Of a stretch of DNA of 64,000 bases, positions 48,342-58,206 are shown piece by piece. The position numbers were made by a program, and so were the translations under genes. The notes under the pieces are model-generated. The model saw nothing but the letters and a program-made list of their open reading frames with translations. It was not told the DNA's origin and searched no databases. Location: contig JAQYWR010000012.1 in the NCBI GenBank assembly GCA_029379225.1, positions 1 to 64,000 of the forward strand. Reading direction: 5' to 3'. How positions within the stretch are numbered: position 1 is the first letter of the stretch; every line of letters begins with the position of its first letter. The DNA is from Nostoc sp. S4. GTDB lineage: Bacteria; Cyanobacteriota; Cyanobacteriia; Cyanobacteriales; Nostocaceae.

Positions 48342-51032
48342 TTACAATTGCCACTTTAAAGTTGCCTCTACCTCAAACGGCTCGCCTCGAAAAACCCGAT
48401 TAATATTAAAAGCACCTTCATAATAAAGAACATCAAACAGATTTTTAAAATTGAGTGCTGCCTGGAATTGATTGTGGCGGTAGTATAAAGCAGCATCAGT
48501 GCGAACATAGCTCGGTAACGTGTAAGTGTTGGTCAAATCACCTTGCCTGTCCCCAAAATAGAAGACACCCAAGCCGCCTCCGAACCCTTTGAGTTTACCT
48601 TCAGGAAAAATATAAGTTGTCCATAAAGAAGCGCTATTCTCTGGAGTGTTGGCAAGTAAATTTCCAACATTAAAAGTGTTGTCACGAATCACACGAGCAT
48701 CAGTATAGTTGTAAGCGGCAATAATATTCCATCCTGGGGCAAGTTCTCCAGTAAAAAATAGCTCAACGCCTCTACTTCTCTGCTCACCGACCTGGATTGC
48801 GAAGGTGGGATCGTTGGGGTCTGTTGTTACAATGTTGCTTTGGGTGAGTTGGTACAAAGCGAGTGTAGCCGAGAGCTTATTATTGAGCAAGTCGGTTTTG
48901 ACTCCAACTTCATACTGAGTGCCACGGGTGGGTTCAAAAGGATTGCCGTTGGCATTTGTACCCACAACTTGATCGAAAGATTGGCTGTAGCTGGCGTAGA
49001 GTGAAACAGGTGAAATCGGTTGATAGACAATGCCCAAGCGTGGGCTAAATGCAGAGTTGGATTGTTCGGTAACAGTTGTGGGGTTGTTCAAGGTTGTGGC
49101 GGTCGTCTTTTCATCCACAAAGTCCCCACGTCCACCTAAGACTAACTTTAGATTAGGTGCGATCGCTAATTGGTCTTGAATATAAACTCCTAATTGATCG
49201 AGTCTCTCCTTATTTTTACGAGTCGCAAAAATATCTCCTGGTGTTTGTCCATAAACTGGATTGTAAACGTCAAGCGCCGGAAAAGTTCGTATTGTCCAGC
49301 TGTAAGGTGAAACTATACGCTGATACCAATCAATGCCAAAGAGCAGTTGGTTTTCTAGACCAAAAGTGTTGAACTTACCCACCACATGAGTATCTTGAGA
49401 AAAGTTGCTGATGGTAGTAGGACCCCAGACCTGGTTAAAGCGATTGACTGTACGGTTGTCTGCCTGTAAACTCGTTGGTTGGGTGTCAGTACTGTAAGGT
49501 CGCTCTACAAACGCATAGCTCAAGCTATTGTACAAAGACCACCGATCGCTAAAATTATGCTCAAATTTATAGCCAGCTCGTCCTACTGTCACCTTCACTT
49601 TGTCTTGTGTCGGATCTCCAACATAAGTGTTAGGAGGAATCTTGCCATTGGGATTAGGTAGAATTGTTCCAATTGCGGGTAACCCTAAAGGATTGATTTC
49701 CAATTGTCGTGAATTGAGATACTCCCCAGATATAGTCAACTTTGTGTTACGACTTGGTTGCCAACTAATCACGGGTGCGATAAAAGTCCGCTCGTAGTAA
49801 GCATTATTAATAAAGCTGCCTGAATTTTCGTAGTCAGTATTCAAGCGATACAAAAGCTTTTTGTCAGTCGTTAAAGGACCGGAGAAGTCTAGGGAAGATT
49901 TATATAAGCTATAGTTTCCGACGTTACCCTCTATTGAGTAGTAAGGTGTACTCAAGGGCTGTTTAGTCACCAGATTATACACCCCTCCCGGTGAGCCATT
50001 ACCGTAAAGCACTGAAGCTGGTCCACGTAACACCTCTATGCGTTCTATGTTGGCAAGGTCATTTTGAAATGGAGTAGCAATGAAACTAGTGAGATTATCC
50101 CTCAAACCATCCCTAAGACTATTTGAAGCCTCAACATCGAAACCGCGAATAATCACACTCTCACCAAGGCGGCTTGGTTCCGCAGTCTGACCAATGCCAA
50201 GATTTCTCAGGACATCGCCAACGCGCTTGTCTGCTTGGTCTTCAATTACTGCTCTTGGGACAACTTGAACCGTTTGGGGAATATCTCGGTTGGGCGTAGG
50301 AGTTCTCGTTCCCGTAGTAGTATCAGGCACGCGATAGTCCGTGTCTGATGGAGCAGTTACTTCTAGTTCTATAACTGGTTGGTTCTCTGGCTTTGTTTGC
50401 TGTGACGACGTTGGTTGTTGTCCAGTTGTTGCAGTCGGAGTGACTCCAAATACCAACCCCTCAGTTTGGCTATCAAACAATTCCACTACTGGTACTGCGG
50501 TTTCTCCAGTCACTGTTAACCGCAGTGTATTGCCATCCACAGGTGCAACTATTACATTGGCAATGCCTGCTGCTGGTTTCTGTTGTCGAAAATTCCCACT
50601 AGCCAATTGCAACTGGGCATTTTTAATCTCTGCAATATAGGAATTACCTTCAGTTCTTCCAGAAACAAACAATTTTTGAGAATTGGGTGTGACTAAAATT
50701 ACCTCTATTCCTTTATTTGTGGTATTTACTTTCACATCTGTCACTGACACTACCGGAGTTACTGCTTGGCTAAGTTCGGTGACAGAGTTTTGCTTACAGG
50801 GTGTCCTTAATAAGGATGTAGCGTTGGTAAGAGCAGATTGTACATCGCTGAGATTTAAAATCTGATGACTGAGTTCAACTTGATTAGCTGCTGTCTGTTG
50901 GTCTGACGGTTGCTTAGAGGTTGCATTTGCTGTCTCCTGGCCGAGAACAGGATGACTATACGTTACTATTGAAGCAGTTAATAAAAGACACTGCCAAAAC
51001 CAGATAGAAAGTTTTTCTAAAGCCACTATCAC
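48342..51032 (-). CDS. TonB-dependent siderophore receptor with N-terminal AMIN-like domain
   Basis: VTDVKVNTTNKGIEVILVTP; TRTPTPNRDIPQTVQVVPRAVIEDQADKRVGDVLRNLG...GSPGGVYNLVTKQP. Confidence 0.95.
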   Translation of the reverse strand: MIVALEKLSIWFWQCLLLTASIVTYSHPVLGQETANATSKQPSDQQTAANQVELSHQILNLSDVQSALTNATSLLRTPCKQNSVTELSQAVTPVVSVTDVKVNTTNKGIEVILVTPNSQKLFVSGRTEGNSYIAEIKNAQLQLASGNFRQQKPAAGIANVIVAPVDGNTLRLTVTGETAVPVVELFDSQTEGLVFGVTPTATTGQQPTSSQQTKPENQPVIELEVTAPSDTDYRVPDTTTGTRTPTPNRDIPQTVQVVPRAVIEDQADKRVGDVLRNLGIGQTAEPSRLGESVIIRGFDVEASNSLRDGLRDNLTSFIATPFQNDLANIERIEVLRGPASVLYGNGSPGGVYNLVTKQPLSTPYYSIEGNVGNYSLYKSSLDFSGPLTTDKKLLYRLNTDYENSGSFINNAYYERTFIAPVISWQPSRNTKLTISGEYLNSRQLEINPLGLPAIGTILPNPNGKIPPNTYVGDPTQDKVKVTVGRAGYKFEHNFSDRWSLYNSLSYAFVERPYSTDTQPTSLQADNRTVNRFNQVWGPTTISNFSQDTHVVGKFNTFGLENQLLFGIDWYQRIVSPYSWTIRTFPALDVYNPVYGQTPGDIFATRKNKERLDQLGVYIQDQLAIAPNLKLVLGGRGDFVDEKTTATTLNNPTTVTEQSNSAFSPRLGIVYQPISPVSLYASYSQSFDQVVGTNANGNPFEPTRGTQYEVGVKTDLLNNKLSATLALYQLTQSNIVTTDPNDPTFAIQVGEQRSRGVELFFTGELAPGWNIIAAYNYTDARVIRDNTFNVGNLLANTPENSASLWTTYIFPEGKLKGFGGGLGVFYFGDRQGDLTNTYTLPSYVRTDAALYYRHNQFQAALNFKNLFDVLYYEGAFNINRVFRGEPFEVEATLKWQL

Positions 51033-51162
51033 CCCTCACAATTTGCTATTTTCTTTGAAGTCAGCACACCACAAAATATGCTACAGATATGGCGATCGCA
51101 TCAGCAATCAACCTTTATCTTTTTGCAACAGGAATGCTAATACAATACCAACTATCACGCAT

Positions 51163-51183
51163 ATTACCAACATTTTTGGTAAT
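51163..51183. promoter_or_regulatory. Candidate operator palindrome ATTACCAA-N5-TTGGTAAT upstream of the TonB receptor
   Basis: attaccaa-cattt-ttggtaat, perfect 8-bp arms. Confidence 0.45.
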
Positions 51184-51372
51184 AGAACTTTGACAAATTA
51201 CAACTAAATGCGATCGCCACTAATGTAGTATTAGGAGTAGTTTAACCAACTATATTGGTAAATTTTTATAAACTGGTATTATCTTTCACTATTTTTATTT
51301 AAGTTCAGGTGATAAATTTAACTATCTATCTCAGTTAAACTTTTGAATTAATCTTAGTAAGAATGTATAGTC

Positions 51373-52203
51373 ATGAACAGTGAACAAACAAATAGCTCTT
51401 GGATAGAGCATTACCGTCAGCACGGTTACGTCGTACTTGAAAAGATTCTGCCTTTAGAACTAATAGATGCTCATGTAAAAGCCTGTGAGGAAATTCAACG
51501 GCGACATGGCATTTATCAGAAATTTCCTTGGAGAAAAGAGCCATCGGAAAACGAAAAAGCCTTTCAAGAGGAACTACTCGCCCTTGATGATAACTATGAA
51601 CCCACAAAAAATCTTAGAAACGCTCCCACACTTCGCGAATATTTAAATGCCCTATTTAGAGAAGAGGCGGTACTCGCATACGGCTCTACAAGTTTATGGG
51701 AGAGAGGTCGCGAACCACACTCGGATACAGTGATGTTGTTCCGCGACCCACCTGAGAGCGTTTGTCGTGCGTGGTGTGCGCTCGAAAACATCGACCCGGA
51801 TTGCGGAATGTTTTATGTAATACCTGGGACGCACAAAAATGAGCGCCTTCGTATTTATGACGAGGTTCTTAACAGCCATCCTGAGATTTTTGATTTGCTT
51901 CGCTCACCGTCACTGAATGATTCAGAGAGTGCATTTCTTGAAAACCGAGCTATTTGGAAGGTAGTTTGTGAGAAGACGATTTCCCTCACACAGGGACTAC
52001 CAAGAGTTCCTTTCCCAATTAACAAGGGCGATGTGGTGCTGTTCGATCCAAACATAATTCATGGTACTATGCCTGCACGCAATCCATTGCTTACCCGCAA
52101 GGCTATTATCACCGAATGGCACACCCAGTCGGTTTACAGCTACTCCTACTTTGAATATTTTGGTTCGCAGCACGATAAAAGGCAGTTATCACCAGCTAAA
52201 TAG
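51373..52203 (+). CDS. Phytanoyl-CoA dioxygenase (PhyH) family protein
   Basis: REPHSDTVMLFRDPPE (HxD), GDVVLFDPNIIHGTMPARNPLLTRKAI. Confidence 0.88.
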   Translation: MNSEQTNSSWIEHYRQHGYVVLEKILPLELIDAHVKACEEIQRRHGIYQKFPWRKEPSENEKAFQEELLALDDNYEPTKNLRNAPTLREYLNALFREEAVLAYGSTSLWERGREPHSDTVMLFRDPPESVCRAWCALENIDPDCGMFYVIPGTHKNERLRIYDEVLNSHPEIFDLLRSPSLNDSESAFLENRAIWKVVCEKTISLTQGLPRVPFPINKGDVVLFDPNIIHGTMPARNPLLTRKAIITEWHTQSVYSYSYFEYFGSQHDKRQLSPAK

Positions 52204-52861
52204 TACTTGGTCATGCAAATTCAGTAGACCAAAAACTTTTGAAAGTTGATGAAAGAATAAGGATTTGGGCTGTCGTTTTTGAGACTGGCGATCGCGTGTG
52301 GTTGCGATCGCGCTTTAAGTTCATTCAGAATATAGGATCGCGCCTAATCGTAATTTATCACAAGTTAGAGGATAAACATTCATTTGCTCAAGATTAAGGC
52401 TAATCGAATTGATACATGGCTAACTTCCTACTGTAAACTAGATATTCTTAAGTATAAAGCTTGAGTATAGTAGATAAAATAATAACTACAAATACTGAGA
52501 TAGGGAGATAGAAAATCTTTAGATATAACAAAATTAGAGTTTTAACTCAAACTCTTAGTAAGGAGTAAATAATTCAGGATTAAATTTTAACAATAAATAA
52601 TTGAAGAGTCAGGAGCTAGAATTCAGCTTGAAAATTCTATGTGACTAGTGGATGAATAAACAGTGAAACAGAACATTAAATATGTAGATTTAAGTGAAAC
52701 AAGTTGGATGGTTGAAAAAGGAACAAAAACTGAGACTGTAATAACTGCAAAAATGAGAAAACGTGCGCCTTATTTAGAGACTCACGTTTGATTACTAACG
52801 GATTAAGAGCCGCTACTAATTAATTCTGAATTCTGTATTCTTGTTTAATTTGTTGCTGATA

Positions 52862-54709
52862 CTAATTGGTGATTGTAGGTTGTACAAATCGCTTAATTTC
52901 ACCACAAGCAATATAGGACTTGCCATCGGGTGCTGTTTTGATTTCATCAACAACGTAAAGCATTCCTTCCTCACGAACCGATCGCGGAAAACGCATGTTC
53001 CAATCTGGTTCATATCCGTCGGAAACTACCCTAGCACGGAGCTTGCTGCCATCTTTGACACACTGAACGAGAATACCATCCTTTGTATTGTCAGTTGTCG
53101 GCAGGTCAGCGGCACTGGCAGGGCCTTTGGAGGCTTTGCCTGTACTAGTTGACCTCGATTGCCTATGGGCAACGAAGATATCTGCTTCACCAGGTCGAGC
53201 AAGACGGGTGATGTTACCACGGACACGGTAGAAACTGCCATCGCTTGAAACTTCCAATCCTTCAACTACATAGCGTGCGCCCTCGGCACGAATTGCTCGA
53301 GGAAACTGGACGTTCTTGGTGGAATCGTAGCCATCGGATATGACCTTAATCCGCAGCTTACCCCCTTCACGAATGCAGTGTAGTTCCACACCTGAACCAA
53401 CTTCATTGACAACTGGCATCGCGTACACTTCATCGCCGGCTGTGACACCGCGACCTGCCAAATCACTGCGATTGCGCGTCATTGTCTGGTAACTCTGATC
53501 CCGCAGTTCTTTACGTCCGGCATTGCCCAGAGCTTTTTGGGCAATTCGACCCGCAAAATACTCTAGTTGATCTATCTCTTCAGCTATTTCAAAATTCTCG
53601 TTCAACCCTTGAGCGCGCAAATCTTTTACCAGTGCTTGGAGAATTTGCTCAGCTTCTTGATGTCTGCCATGCTCAGCTAGCTCGAGGGCTATCTCTTTAG
53701 CTTTTGCGATAGTAAGGCGGCTGAGTTCAAGGATGATATGGCTCGAAGAGGCTAGAGCTGCTTCCTCAACAGTACCGACTTTGGCGACGACATCCGCTGT
53801 GCCGGACACACTTTGAATTACATCATTTTGCACAACATCAGCACTGTAATGCAGCTTCATCACAGGTAATTCGCCGACTTGAGCAGAGGGTATTTCTAGA
53901 CTCAACCCCAAAAGTTTGTCTTCACCTTCATAAAGTTCTCCTAAGGTGATGACAGTTTGACCAGCCTTATTCTGGCTGACTTTAGCCAAACTTAACGTGT
54001 CAATGAGGCTAACGCCATCAGCCAACTCAAGTGTCACATTGAGATTTTGACCTACTACTGCTCTAAGACTATCTAACTCAATGCTAAAAACTTCAGTTGC
54101 TTCATCGATACTTTGAATGAAGTAAAAGTTGCCGTTAGCAGCCCTTGCCATACCAATCAGCAAGTCTTCATTGAAACCTTGATCGAAACCTAAAGTAGTT
54201 GTGGCGATCCCTTCCTCGGCTTTTTGTGCTGATGTCGCTGTTAGTATTTTCGGGTCTTGAATACCCATATTGGCATGACCATCGGTAAGCAACAGAACAC
54301 GGTTAATTTTTTGCGGATCGAGTTGCGTCTTTACATGTTCGCAGCCTTTGAGCCATCCGCCGGATAAGTTAGTAATACCACCTGCTCTGACTTTGTTGAT
54401 CGAATTTTTCAGTGTAGCTTTGTTAGTCACAGACTGGGGGGTTATTACTGTGTCCACTTCATCATCGTAAACAACAACAGAGAAAATGTCGTCTGCCTCA
54501 AGTTGCTCCACCACAGACTCAGCGGCTCTGAGCGCATGATGCAAGGGAGCGCCTGCCATAGAGCCTGAGCGGTCAATTACCAGGGAAAGATTCAGGTTAC
54601 GTCGGGGAGATTCAGCTATGTCAGCACGAAAACGTAGCAGAATATTAGTCTTTAATGAAGATCCTGCGGGTAGGACAGCCTGGTCAAAATTGTAACTTAT
54701 CTTCAGCAT
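52862..54709 (-). CDS. VWA-domain protein with C-terminal duplicated domain
   Basis: LSLVIDRSGSMAGAPL (MIDAS); two ~65-aa C-terminal repeats. Confidence 0.92.
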   Translation of the reverse strand: MLKISYNFDQAVLPAGSSLKTNILLRFRADIAESPRRNLNLSLVIDRSGSMAGAPLHHALRAAESVVEQLEADDIFSVVVYDDEVDTVITPQSVTNKATLKNSINKVRAGGITNLSGGWLKGCEHVKTQLDPQKINRVLLLTDGHANMGIQDPKILTATSAQKAEEGIATTTLGFDQGFNEDLLIGMARAANGNFYFIQSIDEATEVFSIELDSLRAVVGQNLNVTLELADGVSLIDTLSLAKVSQNKAGQTVITLGELYEGEDKLLGLSLEIPSAQVGELPVMKLHYSADVVQNDVIQSVSGTADVVAKVGTVEEAALASSSHIILELSRLTIAKAKEIALELAEHGRHQEAEQILQALVKDLRAQGLNENFEIAEEIDQLEYFAGRIAQKALGNAGRKELRDQSYQTMTRNRSDLAGRGVTAGDEVYAMPVVNEVGSGVELHCIREGGKLRIKVISDGYDSTKNVQFPRAIRAEGARYVVEGLEVSSDGSFYRVRGNITRLARPGEADIFVAHRQSRSTSTGKASKGPASAADLPTTDNTKDGILVQCVKDGSKLRARVVSDGYEPDWNMRFPRSVREEGMLYVVDEIKTAPDGKSYIACGEIKRFVQPTITN

Positions 54710-55053
54710 TTTTTATACCCCTTCGAGTTGTCTGCGCTCGGCTCCAATCCTTATATTGCTAGGATAGCCAGTGCTGTTTTTAGTTTACCCAGAAACCAGT
54801 GTGTTCAGTGTCTAAGGAAATATTTAATGTAAAGTTTTATAGCTTTGGGATTTTAAAGCTTTAGTTGCAATATCAGGGATGAGGAGGTGAGTTAAAGCTC
54901 TTAAAGTGAGGCTTTCATCGCTTTGCAGGGTGGCTTGTGTGCATTGCCTATCTACTTCTAAAATCAAAACTAGATTTGATCTTTCATTAATACATTCCCT
55001 ATATAGTCTTATATAAAGACATTTATAACTCGAAGAATTTAGCGCTTTTATAC

Positions 55054-55995
55054 ATGGCAAGGATGACCATTGACCAGTTACAGATTTTTCTGGCGGTGGC
55101 GCAGCATATGCACTTTACTCGCGCTGCTGAGGAACTTTACATCACTCAACCTTCTGTAAGTGCTGCCATCCAAAGCCTTGAAGAACAATATGCGGTGAAA
55201 CTGTTTAATCGCATTGGCCGTCGCATTGAACTAACTTTAGCTGGCAAAATCCTCCAAGTAGAAGCACAAAAAATTTTGACTCAGGTGGAGTTGACTGAGC
55301 GAGGATTGCGAGAATTAAATGACCTGAGACGGGGTGAACTCAAGTTAGGTGTAAGCCAAACCATAGGTAATTACTGGCTTCCACACTTCATTAGCTTGTT
55401 TAAACAAGAGTATCCTGATATCTCTGTGGATTGTACATTAGGTAACACTACTGAAATTAGCGAAGGAACGGTTACAGGATTGTTTGACCTCAGCCTAGTG
55501 GAAGGGGAAGTTGAACAATCCGTTTTGGCTCTTCTGGAACAGAAAATTGTCGGCGGAGATTGTCTGCAAATTGTTGTTGGTCAATCTCATCCTTGGTTTG
55601 GACAAATGGCAATTGAGGTAACAGAATTAACAAACACTGCTTGGGTAATGCGGGAGAAAGGCTCAGGAACCCGTCAGCAGTTTGAGCAAGTGCTAAGACA
55701 GTGGGGTATTGAACCAACCGAGTTAAATGTAATTTTGGAGATGAAAAGCGGTGATATGGTCAAAGCAGCCGTTGAAAGTGGGGTAGGAGCTGCGGCGATT
55801 TCCAATCTCATTATTACCAAGGAACTACTTCTTGATATGCTTCGTTGTATTCAAGTTACAGGTATAGCGAGAAATACTAATGATATAAATCTACTCTCAC
55901 GATCCTTCTTTTTATTAAAACACCGGGAGCGCTTTCAAACCCGCATTTCTCAAGTGTTCGAGCAATTGGTATTATCGGTTGGGTCTGTGAAATAG
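55054..55995 (+). CDS. LysR family transcriptional regulator
   Basis: MTIDQLQIFLAVAQHMHFTRAAEELYITQPSVSAAIQSLEEQYAVKLFNRIGRRIELT. Confidence 0.95.
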   Translation: MARMTIDQLQIFLAVAQHMHFTRAAEELYITQPSVSAAIQSLEEQYAVKLFNRIGRRIELTLAGKILQVEAQKILTQVELTERGLRELNDLRRGELKLGVSQTIGNYWLPHFISLFKQEYPDISVDCTLGNTTEISEGTVTGLFDLSLVEGEVEQSVLALLEQKIVGGDCLQIVVGQSHPWFGQMAIEVTELTNTAWVMREKGSGTRQQFEQVLRQWGIEPTELNVILEMKSGDMVKAAVESGVGAAAISNLIITKELLLDMLRCIQVTGIARNTNDINLLSRSFFLLKHRERFQTRISQVFEQLVLSVGSVK

Positions 55996-56019
55996 CTGTA
56001 GCTGTTAATGAACCTCTTT

Positions 56020-56256
56020 TTACTTTGACATTGACTGTAGCTGAATCTGCACACGCATTCCTGGAACATCGTCCTTCAATGGTACGATTACTAAATAGCG
56101 ACGAGATTGTGCACCTGCATCACCCTTGACAACTTGCCCAATTGGCTCCAGTGTCGTCACAATTGCTGCGCCAGATTGGTTAGTTTGGAACTTTGCCAAC
56201 GGCTGTAGTTTGCCATAAGGTTGGCTAGAACGCTCTGTTAATGCCAATTGATACAT
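56020..56256 (-). pseudogene. C-terminal fragment of a larger hypothetical protein
   Basis: [60 protein letters not shown]; no signal or N-terminus, overlaps the AOX fragment end. Confidence 0.5.
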
Positions 56257-56492
56257 ACTAGTGACTCAGCAATGAGTAAATGATGTAACTCATTCCAAGA
56301 TTCAGCAAAATGAACTTTCAGCCAGTCAGATTTTCGCCACCAGCCGAGGCTCTCATAAAAGTGAAGGACTAACAAAAAGGCAAAATAGGGAACTCTCGCT
56401 ACCGTTTCCAGTACATAAAATCGTGCATACAAACGCTTGCGGTAAAAAGCATTCAAAACAAATTCTAAGAAATCAACTAGTAATCGAATCAT
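56238..56492 (-). pseudogene. Truncated alternative oxidase (AOX/PTOX-like), N-terminal part only
   Basis: [55 protein letters not shown] then frame runs to stop; later di-iron motifs missing. Confidence 0.85.
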
Positions 56493-56911
56493 TTTCTTGA
56501 ACTCCTTTTAGTTGCATTCAGATAAAGGTAAAAATTAGGCTGCTTGAGTAAATTAATTTCAAACTCTGCAAATTAATGCCCAACAATGCAGAGATTGGCT
56601 GTGATTACAATCAACTTTTTCCTTTGACTATTTCAGCTTAGATAAATCCATCAATAGAAGCAAACGTTCTTAACTATGTAAACAATAGTTTTAATCTATT
56701 GATATTGAGAAGAATTCTAGATGCATTTGAGGGTAATACAGAAATTATGCATATTTGCAATAACTGTAGTTTAGTTTTCTTCACCTTCAAGTTTTAAATA
56801 ACTTTCATGTTCAGATTTAATAGTTTAAAACTATCGTATTTATAGTTAACAACGTTTGCTTCTATTATTTCAAGCGCTTAGAGTTATACCAACCCTAAAT
56901 ACGAGGTTGAT

Positions 56912-57922
56912 ATGAAACAAGATATTAGAAGCAACAAGAAAGTGCAGATACCGCAATTCAATTCAGAACAAAAGCTACTGTATCAAAAAATTGTGTTTCT
57001 CTTGGCGGCTGGATTTTGTCTGACTCCTTGGGCTTCACCACCAATAGCACTAATGTTAGGGATTTTTTTAGCACTGACTCACGAGAACCCATTTCATCGG
57101 ATTAGCCGCCCAGCCGCTAAATATTTACTAGAGGCATCCGTAATTATGCTGGGCTTTGGGATGAACTTAGCGGTTGTGTTAAAGGCAGGTGCAAGCGGTG
57201 CTTTGTTTGCAGTTGGTAGTATCACAGCAACCTTTATTCTTGGCTATTTTCTAGGAAAATGGTTGAAGATTCCGATTAAAGCCTCTGCCTTAATTTCAGC
57301 CGGAACAGCTATTTGTGGCGGAAGTGCGATCGCGGCTGTTAGTTCAGTAATTAACGCCGCTGAAAGCGAGATTTCCGTAGCAATGGGCACAGTATTTATC
57401 CTCAACGCTGTGGCTTTATTCGTATTTCCACCTCTGGGACACGTACTGCACTTGACCCAAGCACAATTTGGAACGTGGTCAGGTGTAGCAATCCACGACA
57501 TTTCTAGTGTGGTTGGTGCAGCATCACATTATGGTCAGAGTGCGCTATACACAGCCACAGCAGTCAAACTTTCCCGCGCCTTGTGGATTGTACCTATTTC
57601 AGCAGCAGCCAGCTATATATTTCAGCGTCAGCAGGCAAAATCATGGGAGATTGTGCAACATAAACCCCAAGTACCCTGGTTTATTGGCTTGTTTATTCTT
57701 GCTTCGGTAGCGCGGACATTTATCCCGGAAGTTGCTTCTTGGTCGCCAGTGGTGACACACGTCTCAGAAGCGGGTTTGACGCTAACGCTGTTTTTAATTG
57801 GTGCAGGGCTATCGCAACGGATGTTGAAAGCAGTTGGTTGGAAACCGATGCTTCAGGGAGTGCTGCTGTGGATATTTATTAGTGCTACTTCGCTTGGTGT
57901 GATTCTATTAGTAGTGCGTTAG
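56912..57922 (+). CDS. YeiH family putative sulfate exporter
   Basis: ISAGTAICGGSAIAAVSSVINA; TWSGVAIHDISSVVGAASHYG. Confidence 0.92.
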   Translation: MKQDIRSNKKVQIPQFNSEQKLLYQKIVFLLAAGFCLTPWASPPIALMLGIFLALTHENPFHRISRPAAKYLLEASVIMLGFGMNLAVVLKAGASGALFAVGSITATFILGYFLGKWLKIPIKASALISAGTAICGGSAIAAVSSVINAAESEISVAMGTVFILNAVALFVFPPLGHVLHLTQAQFGTWSGVAIHDISSVVGAASHYGQSALYTATAVKLSRALWIVPISAAASYIFQRQQAKSWEIVQHKPQVPWFIGLFILASVARTFIPEVASWSPVVTHVSEAGLTLTLFLIGAGLSQRMLKAVGWKPMLQGVLLWIFISATSLGVILLVVR

Positions 57923-58206
57923 TAACAAATATACCTGAGAAAGCTAAGTCTTCCGTCTCTAACATCGTACAGAGTTTGTGTACTTCATCAACTTGAAATC
58001 TCTGTATCTTGAAGAATTCATTAAATCAATCTATTAATTTGACACAAAAGAATGATTGTTAATATTGCTTCGCTTATCTAAAGTCAAATTAAGTACTCTA
58101 TCCCCGGTAAAACTGTTATAAATTCACTAAAAAAACAAGTATTAGGTGAAAGCTATGGATAACATTTATAACACCTCAATAGCAACTCAAGTAATATAAA
58201 ACTGAC

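Noticed and set aside
51371-52249. Several small ORFs overlapping the PhyH-family gene
   Set aside because: Fully contained within, mostly antisense to, a recognised dioxygenase CDS
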